The translations under genes were made by a program, and so were the position numbers. The notes under the pieces were generated by a model that made no database searches, was not told the DNA's origin, and saw only the letters and a list, made by a program, of their open reading frames with translations. Positions 38,460 through 39,037 of a DNA stretch of 39,037 nucleotides are shown here, piece by piece. Positions within the stretch are counted from its first letter, which is position 1, and each line of letters opens with the position of its first letter. The DNA lies in contig NZ_JAJCXB010000062.1 in assembly GCF_020564935.1 (NCBI RefSeq), positions 1 through 39,037 of the forward strand, in the 5' to 3' direction. This stretch comes from Streptomyces pinistramenti. GTDB taxonomy: Bacteria; Actinomycetota; Actinomycetes; Streptomycetales; Streptomycetaceae.

Positions 38460-38916
38460 ATGGATCCGTCAGCAGCAGGCGTCCGCCTCGCCTCAGCCGT
38501 GATCGCGCCGCTCGTCAGGAAGCTCTTCGTCCAGGAGGGGCCGGGCGCCGCCTGGTCACAGGCCCGGTACGGATATCCGGCCTGGTGTCCTTCCGCGGCG
38601 AGAAGCGCACCCTGACCGACGAGGACCTGCACAAGCTCGCCGCGAAGCTGGTGCGCCGGGCCGTACAGGCCGCGGGCCCGGCGAACGCCCGGTCCCGGCG
38701 GACGAGGAAACCGCCGTCGCCGACGCCCTGGCCGCCACCCTGCGCGGCCTCGGCGATCTCGACATGGACGACGTACAGGCCGTACGCCTCGGCCCCACCG
38801 CCCTCGCCGCCCGCCTGACAGCCGCCGCCCCGGCCGCGTCCCGCGCCCTCTCCCGGCACGAAGCTCACCCTCTTCCCCCGCCCGCGCACCTGACCACCCC
38901 CCACCCCCTCCCCTAG
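38460..38916 (+). pseudogene. Truncated, frameshifted N-terminus of a NACHT-type (NLR-like) protein
   Basis: ATG at 38460 reads MDPSAAGVRLASAVIAPLVR and on to EGPGA. The frame then shifts near 38550 to read GLVSFRGEKRTLTDEDLHKL and AAKLVRRAVQAAGP, and shifts again near 38680 to read ERPVPADEETAVADALAATL and DMDDVQAVRLGPTALAARL, ending at TAG 38914-38916. Joined, the three pieces match the N-terminal helical domain of Streptomyces NACHT-domain NTPases, from memory. The NACHT ATPase and sensor parts are missing, and the insertion element starts right after. A coding sequence of this kind is normally 800 aa or more. Confidence 0.65.
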
Positions 38917-39037
38917 GCGGTGTCTTCAAATGATCTCGCGTGGTGGATCATGGTGGGGTGATACGTCGCCATGAACTGTCTGATGCGGAGTGGGAGTTCG
39001 TCCGGCCGTTGTTGCCGGTGTCGTTGCGGGGCAGGAA
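38917..39037 (+). mobile_element. Left end of an IS5-type insertion sequence (continues off the window)
   Basis: The sequence changes character after CTAG (38913-38916). GGCGGTGTCTTCAAATGATC begins a probable terminal inverted repeat, followed 41 nt later by a transposase start. CTAG fits the target-site preference of some IS5-family groups. The right end and the second CTAG are outside the window, so borders are tentative. Confidence 0.65.
38958..39037 (+). CDS. IS5-family transposase, N-terminal fragment (cut by window edge)
   Basis: GTG at 38958 opens a frame reading IRRHELSDAEWEFVRPLLPV then SLRGR, which runs to the last base. 'LSDAEWEFVRPLLP' is the hallmark N-terminus of IS5/IS4-like (DUF4096) transposases common in Streptomyces. 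Only 26 residues are visible; whether the rest is intact is unknown. It lies 41 nt inside the proposed left IS end. Confidence 0.8.
   Translation, partial: MIRRHELSDAEWEFVRPLLPVSLRGR

Overview
The window is very GC-rich. Its genes use almost only G or C in third codon positions, have many GTG starts, and often lack ribosome binding sites. Family content and gene order (auxiliary trpS with a Trp leader peptide, proC, ilvD, ppx, radA, disA, mutY, sigE-cseA-cseB-cseC, an XRE/DUF397 pair, collinear M23 peptidase) point to a Streptomyces chromosome, in the core part that carries rRNA operons. No tRNA gene, CRISPR array or prophage was seen.

Layout. Positions 1-310 carry repeated elements that read on the minus strand like the tandem promoters of a Streptomyces rRNA operon; the 16S gene would lie off the left edge. 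At 500-1705 is trpS, preceded by a 13-codon leader peptide with tandem Trp codons and a textbook set of mutually exclusive hairpins (ribosome-mediated attenuation). Then follow proC, an M1-type lipoprotein metallopeptidase, a methyltransferase, two small proteins and an AfsK-like membrane Ser/Thr kinase with a beta-propeller sensor (6295-8670).

From 8889 to 13734 lies an accessory-looking block: a DUF4232 lipoprotein, a three-gene cassette with WXG/ESX-like N-termini (EspC-like protein, WXG-alpha/beta hydrolase, lipoprotein) and a collagen-like protein with 56 uninterrupted G-X-Y triplets. From 14169 to 28121 housekeeping genes dominate: ilvD, a sugar isomerase/epimerase, ppx/gppA, a Cys-rich protein, a sigma-like/zinc-finger/BACON membrane fusion, radA, disA (c-di-AMP synthesis), an NAD-dependent epimerase, a membrane protein, a PAP2 phosphatase, a PNPOx-like protein and mutY.

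Positions 28385-31890 hold the cell-envelope stress operon sigE-cseA-cseB-cseC. The front of cseA looks rearranged: its lipoprotein signal peptide is in a different frame from the protein-like sequence just upstream. The rest holds a DUF4190-like membrane protein, a VOC protein, an overlapping XRE/DUF397 pair, a divergent MFS exporter/TetR pair separated by a near-perfect 23-bp inverted repeat, and an M23 peptidase whose 5' leader can fold into competing hairpins.

The right edge is disrupted: a NACHT-type (NLR-like) gene start, broken by two frameshifts, is cut off by the left end of an IS5-type insertion sequence that runs out of the window.

Functional themes are cell-envelope homeostasis (SigE-Cse, PAP2, M23, DisA), amino-acid supply (proC, ilvD, attenuated trpS) and DNA repair (radA, disA, mutY). 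At least seven genes appear to be leaderless, with a -10-like hexamer 6-8 nt before the start codon.
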